Source of the DNA: an uncultured Bacteroidia bacterium
GTDB taxonomy: Bacteria > Bacteroidota > Bacteroidia > Bacteroidales > UBA932
Assembly (NCBI GenBank): GCA_902789395.1
Contig: CADANY010000009.1
Coordinates: 61,112 to 125,111, forward strand
Reading direction: 5' to 3'
Length of the DNA stretch: 64,000 nt
Of the stretch, positions 15,979-24,753 are shown piece after piece. A program made the translations under genes and the position numbers. Under the pieces are notes generated by a model. It was not told the DNA's origin and ran no database searches. It saw only the letters and a list, made by a program, of their open reading frames with translations. Numbering within the stretch: the stretch's first letter is position 1; each line of letters opens with the position of its first letter.

Positions 15979-18900
15979 TTGACACATTCGAAGTCCTGCC
16001 GGTGCGGCATCTTCGGATTTTTGGCAAAGACGCGCGTCGCGACCTGGTACATACCGGTCTTGTCCGGAAGGAAAGTGCACTGGTATTTGCATACTCCATC
16101 TGCAAAATCAACCGGCTGATACTCGTTGATTTCGCTGATATGGAGCTGGCCATGGGCATCCGTATAGGCGAAGATGGTTTCAACCCCGATATCATCCGGG
16201 GTCAGGTCACCAAGATTCAGGACGACCTCAGAATGGAGACGGTTCTTGTCGGAAAGATCATAGGAGATATCCGGACCGCTCCGGGATATCAGCGTAACGT
16301 TCTCCCATTCCCGGCGGACCCGTTTCTTCCAGGCCGCAATCTCGCGGGCAATCTTATAATCGTCCGCGACGACGGAAACGGCACGCTCCGCCTGCGGGAT
16401 ATAATACTGATTGAGATAGTCCGTCAGCATGCGGTTGGTCGTGAAATTGCTGGCGACCTTCGCGATGGTATTCTTGATATACTCGATCCAGCCTGCAGAA
16501 CGGCCCGTAGCGGGATTGATACCGTAATACGTCGGAATGATCTCATTTTCGAGAATCGTGTAGATCGTAGCCGCATCGAGCTCATTCTGATAGTTGTTGT
16601 CATCGTAGACCTGTTCCTGCGGGAGGGCCCAGCCGGCGCCTTTCTTATAGCCTTCCACCCACCATCCGTCGAGGACGGAAAAATGCATGGTCCCATTCAT
16701 GGCAGCCTTCTCTCCCGAGGTTCCGGAAGCCTCCAACGGACGGGTCGGGTTGTTCATCCATACGTCGACGCCCTGGACCATCCGCTTGGCGAGGGTAATG
16801 TCATAACCCGGCACAAAGACGATCCGGCCGATGAAACGCTCATCCTTGGAGATGTCGACAATATGTTTGAGGAAGTCCTGTCCGGCCTTGTCGGCAGGAT
16901 GGGCCTTGCCGGCAAAGAAGAACTGGACCGGGCGATTCGGATCATTGACAATCCGGTCGAGACGGTCGAGATCGTTGAACAGGAGGGTCGCCCGCTTATA
17001 GGTCGCGAAACGACGCGCAAAACCGATCGTCAGCACATCGTCCCGGAGCCTTTCGAGGATCGTAACGAGCTCGGAAGGAGAGTAATGGTTGGAGATGGAC
17101 GTATCCTGGAGACGCTCCTTGACATACTTGATCAACTTCGTCTTGAGGGTCTTCTTGATATTCCAGACTTCCTCATCCTCAACCTGATAGATTCCGTCAA
17201 AGCAGGACTTGTCGTAGTGGTGGGTCTTGAACTCGGGACCGAAGACCCGCTCATGGACCGGCTTCCACTCCGGAGCCGTCCAGGTCGGATAATGGACCCC
17301 GTTCGTGACATAGCTGACATAGAGTTCCTCCGGCAGATAGCCCGGGTACATGTGGGCAAAGATCTTCTGGCTGACCTCTCCGTGGAGCTTCGACACGCCG
17401 TTGACGTTCTGCGAGCAGTTGGCGGCGAGGTTCGACATGGAGAATTTCTCGGAAGGGTTCTTCGGATTGTCCTTGCCGAGGGCCATCAGGGTCTCCCAGT
17501 CGATCTTGAGCCGCTCGGGATAGTGGCCGATATACTTGCGAAGCATACCCTCATCAAAAGCGTCATGGCCTGCGGGGACGGGAGTATGGGTCGTAAACAG
17601 GGAAGACGCACGGACAACTTCCATGGCTTCCGCATAATCCAGGTTATCGTTCTCGATATACTCGCGGAGCCGCTCCAAGCCGATGAAGGCGGCATGCCCC
17701 TCATTGCAGTGATAGACCTCGACTGCGATGCCGAGTTTCCGGAGGGCACGGATACCGCCGATTCCCAAAAGCAGTTCCTGTTTGAGCCGGTTCTCCCAAT
17801 TGCCGCCGTAGAGGTGATAGGTAACCTCGCGGTCTTCCGGTATGTTGGCCTCATAATCCGTGTCCATCAGATAGAGATCGGTACGGCCGACTTCGACCTT
17901 CCAGAGGCGCGCAGTGATATTGCGGCCCGGGAAGGCGACGCTCGTCGTGACCCAGTTGCCATCGGCATCCAGGACCGGCGATGCCGGTATCTTCGTGAAA
18001 TCCTGGGCGTCATACTTTGAAATCTGGTATCCCTGGCTGGAAAGGACCTGGGTGAAATAGCCGTAACGATAGAGGAATCCGATCGCTACGAGATTGACAT
18101 TCATGTCGGACGTCTCCTTCAGGTAGTCGCCGGCGAGGATGCCGAGACCGCCGGAATAGATCTTCATTGACGTATCCAGCCCGTACTCCATGCAGAAATA
18201 AGCCACGGAAGGATCCTTGCGCTCGCTTTTGGCCGCCATATAGGCATCAAACTCATCGAGGACGGCACGCATCCGGGCCAGGAATTCCTCGTCTTCGGAA
18301 AGGGCCTTGAATTTCTTGAGGCTGACTTTGTCAAGGACGACGGAAGGATTGTGTCCGGAGCGATGCCAGATATCGGGATCGATCGATCTGAACAATTCTT
18401 TTGCATTCTCGTTCCAGCACCACCAGAGGTTCTTGGCAAGCCGCTCGAGGGGAGCCAGTTTTTCGGGAAGGTGGCGGGTTACCAGGACGCTTGTCCAGGT
18501 CGGAGTATTGATATCGAGTTTGGTATATTGCATGGTCTTGTCTTTGGTTTTGTAGGAGGAAAGATGGCTCGAGACCTTAGCAAGCGCTTGTGAATAAGCC
18601 TCCTTGTAATACTTGATCTGATTTTCCCAAAGGGCGATGGACGCCACTTCGCGGGCATTTTCCCGGTACCGGTTCCGGTCTTCTCCGTCCAGGGAAGCAA
18701 TTTCGCGGACGCGGTCGACAACCCCGTCGACAACATCCGAATAATTGGCATCCGTCCGGTCCAGCACCGTAATGCCGGGATGCTGACCGGCATAATGGGT
18801 ACGTACCCAGAGACCGAACCCGGCAAGGGTCGTCGTCAGGGTCGGAATCCGGAAAGCCAGGGCTTCCAGCGGAGTATATCCCCAGGGCTCATAGTAGGAC

Positions 18901-20201
18901 GGGAAGAGAGCCAGGTCCAATCCGCAGAGGATGTCGTAATATGGCATGTTGAAGACTCCGTCGTTTCCGTTCAGATAGGACGGGATGAAGTAGACCTTCA
19001 CCTTGTCGCCCAGCGCATTGTTGAGACGGATCTCGCCCAAGCGGCGGGTTATGATGTCGTACTCCGGGTTCATCAGGGAATGGGACACCTGGGTCCTGTA
19101 TTGCTCGTCTCCCCGTCCGTTCAGTTTCGCAACCAACTCACGGTCAGGACCATTGTGGCCTGAAGGGATCATGATAAACGCCTGGATACTGCGGCCTTCG
19201 AAGTTGGAATTGTTAACCCTGTCAAGGGCATCGAGGAAAACATCTATACCCTTGTTGCGGTACTCGTACCTTCCGCCGATCCCGATAAAGATCGCATCTT
19301 CAGGAACCGGTTCCGCGGACATGGCCGTCGCGACTTCGACAAGGCGCTTGCGTGCCCGGTCATGAGTCCGTTTGTAATCCTCGTCGGAAGCGGGAGTAAA
19401 ACTGTTCTCAAAGCCGTTCGGGGTCACGATATCGACCGGCCGGCCGAGGAACTGGCGGCATTCCCGGGCGGTAATGTCGCTGACTGTCGTAAAGATATCG
19501 GCATTCCGGGCCGAAGTCTTCTCCAAGGAGTGCCGGGCGACGACATTGAACTGCCGTGCCTTTTCGTCTCCGTCGAAGGAATCCATCCCGTCATAGAGAG
19601 GGAGATTGTTTCCGGCCAGGCAACGTCCGACGACGGTCGCATGGGTTGTGAAGACGGTTGCGACGGGGATCTTGCAGCGCTTGACATACAGCAGTCCGGC
19701 ACCGGTCTGCCACTCATGGAACTGGGCGACCACATGGTCACTGTCCCGGAGATTGAAATTATAGAAACTCTCGATGACCCGTCCGGCAGCATAGCCGAAA
19801 AGGGCGGACTCTTTGTAATCCCAGTTCCCGGAGATGCTGTCAACGCCGAATTCCTTCCAGCAATTGGTCAGGATTTCATCCTGACGCGGAAGGAACTGCT
19901 TGAAATCCACGAGGATAGCCGTCGGCTTCCCGGGGACGTTCCACTTTCCGAGTCTGACCCGCAGACCTTCTTCCGCCGCCTGCAGTTTCCAGGAACGATA
20001 GAGCAAGGGGTCTTCAATGAAATCGGGGTTACTCTCCGTATTCATCCACACATCCGGACCGATCAGGATATGATGCCTGCCGAGCTCCGATTTGAGGTGC
20101 AGGGACTTGGTCGCAATCACCGTATAGATGCCGCCGACCTTGTTGCACACTTCCCAACTGACCTCAAACAGATAGTCCGGTACCAATTTTTTATTTTCCA
20201 T
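15969..20201 (-). CDS. Fused glycogen synthase (GT3) and alpha-glucan phosphorylase (GT35)
   Basis: A 1410-residue cytoplasmic fusion. Residues 1 to about 550 are a eukaryote-like GT3 glycogen synthase (FEVSWEVCNKVGGIYTVI, FTTHATVVGR, and FPSYYEPWGYTPLEA near the catalytic glutamates). From about 560 onward comes an alpha-glucan phosphorylase of the DUF3417/GT35 type: ERLAKNLWWCWN, YFCMEYGLDTSMKIYSGGLGILAGDY, and the PLP-lysine motif EASGTSGEKAAMNG. One chain thus carries a polymerising and a phosphorolytic activity. This arrangement is known in Bacteroidales. It follows the GH57 gene by 17 bases and overlaps ribF by 10. Confidence 0.93.
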   Translation of the reverse strand: MENKKLVPDYLFEVSWEVCNKVGGIYTVIATKSLHLKSELGRHHILIGPDVWMNTESNPDFIEDPLLYRSWKLQAAEEGLRVRLGKWNVPGKPTAILVDFKQFLPRQDEILTNCWKEFGVDSISGNWDYKESALFGYAAGRVIESFYNFNLRDSDHVVAQFHEWQTGAGLLYVKRCKIPVATVFTTHATVVGRCLAGNNLPLYDGMDSFDGDEKARQFNVVARHSLEKTSARNADIFTTVSDITARECRQFLGRPVDIVTPNGFENSFTPASDEDYKRTHDRARKRLVEVATAMSAEPVPEDAIFIGIGGRYEYRNKGIDVFLDALDRVNNSNFEGRSIQAFIMIPSGHNGPDRELVAKLNGRGDEQYRTQVSHSLMNPEYDIITRRLGEIRLNNALGDKVKVYFIPSYLNGNDGVFNMPYYDILCGLDLALFPSYYEPWGYTPLEALAFRIPTLTTTLAGFGLWVRTHYAGQHPGITVLDRTDANYSDVVDGVVDRVREIASLDGEDRNRYRENAREVASIALWENQIKYYKEAYSQALAKVSSHLSSYKTKDKTMQYTKLDINTPTWTSVLVTRHLPEKLAPLERLAKNLWWCWNENAKELFRSIDPDIWHRSGHNPSVVLDKVSLKKFKALSEDEEFLARMRAVLDEFDAYMAAKSERKDPSVAYFCMEYGLDTSMKIYSGGLGILAGDYLKETSDMNVNLVAIGFLYRYGYFTQVLSSQGYQISKYDAQDFTKIPASPVLDADGNWVTTSVAFPGRNITARLWKVEVGRTDLYLMDTDYEANIPEDREVTYHLYGGNWENRLKQELLLGIGGIRALRKLGIAVEVYHCNEGHAAFIGLERLREYIENDNLDYAEAMEVVRASSLFTTHTPVPAGHDAFDEGMLRKYIGHYPERLKIDWETLMALGKDNPKNPSEKFSMSNLAANCSQNVNGVSKLHGEVSQKIFAHMYPGYLPEELYVSYVTNGVHYPTWTAPEWKPVHERVFGPEFKTHHYDKSCFDGIYQVEDEEVWNIKKTLKTKLIKYVKERLQDTSISNHYSPSELVTILERLRDDVLTIGFARRFATYKRATLLFNDLDRLDRIVNDPNRPVQFFFAGKAHPADKAGQDFLKHIVDISKDERFIGRIVFVPGYDITLAKRMVQGVDVWMNNPTRPLEASGTSGEKAAMNGTMHFSVLDGWWVEGYKKGAGWALPQEQVYDDNNYQNELDAATIYTILENEIIPTYYGINPATGRSAGWIEYIKNTIAKVASNFTTNRMLTDYLNQYYIPQAERAVSVVADDYKIAREIAAWKKRVRREWENVTLISRSGPDISYDLSDKNRLHSEVVLNLGDLTPDDIGVETIFAYTDAHGQLHISEINEYQPVDFADGVCKYQCTFLPDKTGMYQVATRVFAKNPKMPHRQDFECVKWL

Positions 20202-20218
20202 CCGTTATAATTAATACA

Positions 20219-21493
20219 CTACTTTTTCTTGACTGCCTTTTTCTTTACGGCCGCCGGCGCAGCGGTCGCTTCCTTGATTGCTTCCTCTTTGACATCCAGG
20301 GCGGCCCGCTGCTCGTCGAGACGGATCTGGAAATCCGAAATGACGTTCATATAATTGATAAAGGCCTCATACGGGGTGTCGTAAGGATTGAAATATTTAT
20401 GCACTTCCCCATCGGAGAAGAACTTGGTGCACATATAGTAGAAATGGTCGCTCTCCTGGAGATGACCGAAATCGCTCCAGAGAACCGGGTCATTCACGAT
20501 CGAGAGTTTCTCGGTCATCGCGTAGACCTTGTTGAAAGCTTCCTGCTGGAGTTCGTTGCCGAGCCAGGCCGTGACATCGCGTTCTTCATCCGCCCATGAA
20601 ATGGCGTCAGGGACATCGAGAGACGCTACGGCTTTATGTTTTTTCACCGCCTCAGACGGCGTAACGAACTCGAAGGTCCCGTCATTGATCACCATTCCGG
20701 GCAGGGCCTGCATGAACTCGAAAATGCCGGAAGCGGCATTCTGGTGCTCGCCGAAGGTCTCGTAATCCATGAACAGGTTCACGATTTCGTCTTCTGCGGC
20801 ATTCTCTTTCATACGGCCGATGAACTTTTCTGCCGTCAGGGGCCACTGGTCCCAGCTCCTGTCAGAGAAACGGAAGGCGATATCATCGCTCAGGCCCCAG
20901 TTTCTCAGCAGAAGTTTCAGCCGCGGCTTCGTCTCACAGGAGTATACGAAGTTCGGGCTCTTCCAACCCAGGATATGGCGGGCACCTTCGGTCAGCATGG
21001 CCTTGAATCCGAGCGCATAGACCTGCTCGCCGATGGCATTGGAATAGATCAGTTCCGTATTGCGGAAGACCGTAGGGACGACTCCGAAAAGTTCGGAAAT
21101 CTTGCTGCGGTGCTTTTCTACCTGATGCACGAACTCGGCCTGGGAGGCCAGGGATGCGAGGGAATGATAATAGGTCTCGCACAGGAATTCAACCCGGCCG
21201 GTCTCCGCGAGGGCGCGGAAACTGTCGATCACTTCGGGAGCATAGCGCTCGAACTGCTCGAGGACGGTCCCGGTAATGGAGAAAGAGACCTTGAATCCGG
21301 GATTGCGGCGGATCTCTTCGAGAAGGAGCGCATTCATCGGAAGATAGCAGCGCTGGGCAATCCGCCGGAGTATCGTCCGGTTGGCAAAATCGTCATAATA
21401 ATGGGAGTCTTTCCCGATATCGAAGAACCGGTATAATCTGAGTCTGGCAGGCTGATGGACCTGGAAATATAGACAAACGCTTTTCTTTGCCAT
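20219..21493 (-). CDS. GH57 family alpha-glucanase
   Basis: A 424-residue cytoplasmic protein of glycoside hydrolase family 57. Conserved regions appear in order: region 1 FQVHQPAR, region 2 GRVEFLCETYYHSLA, region 3 VFRNTELIYSN with the nucleophile Glu, and region 4 FMDYETFGEH with the acid/base Asp. Family members are alpha-amylases, amylopullulanases or branching enzymes; the genomic context implies work on glycogen or maltodextrins. It has no signal peptide. The C-terminal tail is Lys- and Ala-rich (AAPAAVKKKAVKKK). It lies between the GT4 and phosphorylase genes with gaps of 7 and 17 bases. Confidence 0.92.
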   Translation of the reverse strand: MAKKSVCLYFQVHQPARLRLYRFFDIGKDSHYYDDFANRTILRRIAQRCYLPMNALLLEEIRRNPGFKVSFSITGTVLEQFERYAPEVIDSFRALAETGRVEFLCETYYHSLASLASQAEFVHQVEKHRSKISELFGVVPTVFRNTELIYSNAIGEQVYALGFKAMLTEGARHILGWKSPNFVYSCETKPRLKLLLRNWGLSDDIAFRFSDRSWDQWPLTAEKFIGRMKENAAEDEIVNLFMDYETFGEHQNAASGIFEFMQALPGMVINDGTFEFVTPSEAVKKHKAVASLDVPDAISWADEERDVTAWLGNELQQEAFNKVYAMTEKLSIVNDPVLWSDFGHLQESDHFYYMCTKFFSDGEVHKYFNPYDTPYEAFINYMNVISDFQIRLDEQRAALDVKEEAIKEATAAPAAVKKKAVKKK

Positions 21494-21500
21494 AACGATA

Positions 21501-22790
21501 CTATTTTAATACGGATTCATATACAGCTTTAAGTTTGGCGGTCGCCGCGTTCCATTTGAGCGCATTGACCTCGTCGTATCCGGCCTTGGCGGAGAATGCG
21601 GACAAGGCGGGATAATGCAGGAGGGCGTAGATATCGTCCGCCATGGCGTCGACATCCCAGAAGTCCACCTTGAAAGCATATTTGAGCACTTCCGCGGCTC
21701 CGGACTGCTTCGAAATGATCGAAGGGACACCGGTGCGCATCGCCTCAAGCGGCGAGATGCCGAACGGTTCGGAGACGGAAGGCATGATATAGACATCGGA
21801 AAGGGCGAACATCTTCTGGACATCCGCACCGCGGAGGAAGCCGGTGAAATGGAACCGGTCCGAAATGCCCAGACGGGCAACGTACCGGATGCTCCGGTTC
21901 ATCATATCCCCGCTCCCGGCCATCACGAAACGGACATTCTTGGTCCGCTTGAGGACCTTGGCCGCGGCCTCGATAAAATACTCCGGTCCCTTCTGGAACG
22001 TGATGCGTCCGAGGAAGGTCACCGTCTTTTCCCTGACCCCGCGGCTGACTTCGATATTCTCCCGGCCGCTGAAATCCACGGCATTGTGGACGGTCACGAC
22101 CTTGGCCGGATCGATATGGTAGCGGTTGATGACGATATTGCGGGTCAGGTCGCTTACCGTTACGACCCGGTCTGCTATCTGCATGCCTCTCGTCTCAATG
22201 GCGAGGACGCGGGTATCGATATTGTCGACGCTGCCGCGGTCGTAGGAGGTCGCATGGACATGGACGACAAGCGGCTTTCCGGTCAGTTCCTTGGCGGCGA
22301 TGCCGGCATAATAGGTCAGCCAGTCATGGGCATGGATCACGTCGAACTCATCCTTGTGGCGGAGCGCGATCGTACCGCCGACCATCGCATAGCGGGCGAC
22401 TTCTTCCATCAGGTTTGCCCCGTACTTGCCGGAGAACTTGTATTTCTGTCCATAGCTGACGCTGAAGTCCTTGACCTGACGGAGCCTGTCCTCCTCAACG
22501 AGACGGGAGAACTCTTCCGGATCGGCATAGGGGACCATATTCGTTCCGATATGAACGAACTTGACCCGGTCGAGGAACTCGTCGACGCTCGTCGAAACGG
22601 TATCGACGGGGACATCGCTCGCATTGATGATCCGGGTACAACTCTGGTCTTCGTCTCCGGAGGCCGAGGGCATGACGAAAATCGTTTCGACACCATTGTA
22701 GGCCAGGCCTTTCACAATGCCTTCGCAGGCAGTACCGAGACCGCCCGCAATATGGGGAGGGAATTCCCATCCGAACATCAGTACTCTCAT
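21501..22790 (-). CDS. GT4 family glycosyltransferase, glycogen-synthase-like
   Basis: A 429-residue GT-B enzyme without a signal peptide. It begins MRVLMFGWEFPPHIAGGLG, a start typical of GT4/GT5 starch-synthase-like enzymes. The C-terminal donor site shows VTFLGRITFQKGPEYFIEAA and PSVSEPFGISPLEAMRTGVPSI with the EX7E glutamates. It probably adds glucose to glycogen or an oligosaccharide primer, but donor specificity is not evident. The start overlaps the debranching-enzyme stop by 4 bases, and GH57 follows after 7 bases. Confidence 0.88.
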   Translation of the reverse strand: MRVLMFGWEFPPHIAGGLGTACEGIVKGLAYNGVETIFVMPSASGDEDQSCTRIINASDVPVDTVSTSVDEFLDRVKFVHIGTNMVPYADPEEFSRLVEEDRLRQVKDFSVSYGQKYKFSGKYGANLMEEVARYAMVGGTIALRHKDEFDVIHAHDWLTYYAGIAAKELTGKPLVVHVHATSYDRGSVDNIDTRVLAIETRGMQIADRVVTVSDLTRNIVINRYHIDPAKVVTVHNAVDFSGRENIEVSRGVREKTVTFLGRITFQKGPEYFIEAAAKVLKRTKNVRFVMAGSGDMMNRSIRYVARLGISDRFHFTGFLRGADVQKMFALSDVYIMPSVSEPFGISPLEAMRTGVPSIISKQSGAAEVLKYAFKVDFWDVDAMADDIYALLHYPALSAFSAKAGYDEVNALKWNAATAKLKAVYESVLK

Positions 22791-24730
22791 CGTGATTCCT
22801 CCTTATATCGGTTGATCAGATAATTCACATTCAGGAGGGCGGCCGTCGTCAGGGCGGAGGAGATGGCTCCGTGCGGCTGATGGGGCGGGTCGCCGTCGTA
22901 GAGTTCAGAGAAGCAGCCGACGCCATGTTTGGACAGATCCTCATAGAAACCTTCCGTCAGCCATTCCGCCTTCCGGATAAAGTTTGCCCCCATCATATTG
23001 AAACTGGCATAGCAATACTGGGCGGTCAGGAACGGGAATGCGCAGCCGTTGTGATAGGCCAGGTCGCGGTCGATCTGGGTCCCCTCATAAACCCCTTTGT
23101 ACGCATTGTCACGGGGAGAGAGGGAACGGATACCGCGGCTTGTAACAAGCTCCTTGTCTACGATTTGCATGACAAATCCGATAATGGAATCCTCAACGGG
23201 CTTGTAGTCCAGGGAAACGGCCCATAGCTGGTTCGGACGCAGTTCCATGTGCTGTCCGTAACCGTCGACATAGTCCGCCAGGAACCGGAAATCCGGGTTC
23301 CAGAACGTTTTCTGGAAATTCCGGGCGACGAGGTCCCGGACAGGGGTCCACTCCTTGATGAAAGTGCTCCCTTTCGGTCCATAGTCCCGTTCAAGGTCAA
23401 GGGCGAAACAGAGGGCATTGTACCAAAGCGCATTGGTTTCTACCTGGTAACCGGCCCTTTCCGTGACCGCACGACCGTTGATATAGGCGTTCATCCACGA
23501 GAGGGCAACACCGTCCTGCTGGGCCCAAAGCAAGCCGTTGGGATGCATGACGACCTCTTTCCGGCGGCCGGGCGCATAACTCGCGATGATTTCCTTGAGG
23601 GTCTTTCCATAAAGGTTCCACGCCCGTTTCCTGGCCCCGGTGAAGGCGATGTACTGCTGGAGGGCGACCGTCATGTAAAGCGGGGCTTCGACCTGGGTCG
23701 TCCGGTGGAAGAGACGCTCCTGCTCATCTTCGATCAGGTTACCGAGGATTTCTTCAAACTCCTTGGGGCTGTTCTTGCCGTACAGGGTCAGACCGGCGAT
23801 AGAATAGAGCGTTTCCCGAAGGAGACCGGTATACATCCAGGAATACCCGGCGACGATTTGTTTGTGCCCGTCCGTATTGCGGATCAGCAGGTCCGCATTC
23901 CGGACCAGCTGGTCATGGAAGGAGGTAATGGGACCGATCTTCTCGACCGTTGCGGCAAATTTCCGTTTCAGCCCGGCAGGAGCGACGGCGTCACCGGCGC
24001 AGGCGGAGAAAACGAAGGAATCGCCCGGACGCATCTCAGCCTCAAAATATCCTGGCACGTACAGGTCTTCCCGACAGTCGAAACCGCGGCGCATCTCGTC
24101 AGAATAGGTAATTCCGTCGTACCAGTAACCGTTCTCCCGGAAGGTGCCCTTGCAACTTATCTGCAGGTTCAGATCCGGGAACCCATCGTACAGATTGAAA
24201 GAGACACCGTTGTCAATCTCTTTGCCGCCGAGACGGGCGGCGTCATTGCGGTGGGTCAGGTCATGGACCCTGCGGAAAGAGAGGAACGGCTTGAGTTCAA
24301 TGGTTACATTCCCGGGGGCGCGGACAAGCTCGTACCGGATCAGGATCTGATTCTTGTCCTGGGCCAGCGCGAAACTCTTCCGGAAAACAATACCGCCGAC
24401 CTTGTACGTCACCATCGGAACGGGATCCGCATCGAAATCGACGATGTACTTGTGGCCGCGGGGTTCATAGATATCGCCGTAGCAATGGATTCCGAGATTG
24501 AATCGCTTGCCCGACAGGGAGAGGGTCTCATCCAGGGAGGAGAGCATCATATACCGGTAGCCTCCGAAACGCTGGACCGGTACGGCCAGCAGGCCGTGGT
24601 ACCGGCGCGTATTGCAAGTGACGATCGATGTGTTGCAATAGGCCCCCGTCTTGTTGGCGAGGAGGATTTCCTTTTTGAGGGAGTACTCCAGATTGACCAA
24701 CTCGGCTTTATTAAACTTCAGAAATGCCAT
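22787..24730 (-). CDS. Glycogen debranching enzyme (amylo-alpha-1,6-glucosidase, GH133)
   Basis: A 647-residue cytoplasmic enzyme. The N-terminal domain contains LANKTGAYCNTSIVTCNTRRYHGLLAV, the signature of bacterial and archaeal GDE-type enzymes. The C-terminal (alpha/alpha)6 domain has the ADYVDGYGQHMELRPNQLWAVS and AYHNGCAFPFLTAQYC regions. It would hydrolyse alpha-1,6 branch stubs left by the phosphorylase encoded downstream. It lies 23 bases after glgB and overlaps the GT4 gene by 4 bases. Confidence 0.92.
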   Translation of the reverse strand: MAFLKFNKAELVNLEYSLKKEILLANKTGAYCNTSIVTCNTRRYHGLLAVPVQRFGGYRYMMLSSLDETLSLSGKRFNLGIHCYGDIYEPRGHKYIVDFDADPVPMVTYKVGGIVFRKSFALAQDKNQILIRYELVRAPGNVTIELKPFLSFRRVHDLTHRNDAARLGGKEIDNGVSFNLYDGFPDLNLQISCKGTFRENGYWYDGITYSDEMRRGFDCREDLYVPGYFEAEMRPGDSFVFSACAGDAVAPAGLKRKFAATVEKIGPITSFHDQLVRNADLLIRNTDGHKQIVAGYSWMYTGLLRETLYSIAGLTLYGKNSPKEFEEILGNLIEDEQERLFHRTTQVEAPLYMTVALQQYIAFTGARKRAWNLYGKTLKEIIASYAPGRRKEVVMHPNGLLWAQQDGVALSWMNAYINGRAVTERAGYQVETNALWYNALCFALDLERDYGPKGSTFIKEWTPVRDLVARNFQKTFWNPDFRFLADYVDGYGQHMELRPNQLWAVSLDYKPVEDSIIGFVMQIVDKELVTSRGIRSLSPRDNAYKGVYEGTQIDRDLAYHNGCAFPFLTAQYCYASFNMMGANFIRKAEWLTEGFYEDLSKHGVGCFSELYDGDPPHQPHGAISSALTTAALLNVNYLINRYKEESR

Positions 24731-24753
24731 ACGTCTTGGTTTTCTTGTCTATA

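Noticed and set aside
16002..18020. A 672-codon plus-strand frame opposite the synthase/phosphorylase
   Set aside because: Antisense shadow; the minus-strand frame has the PLP-lysine motif and full-length family similarity.
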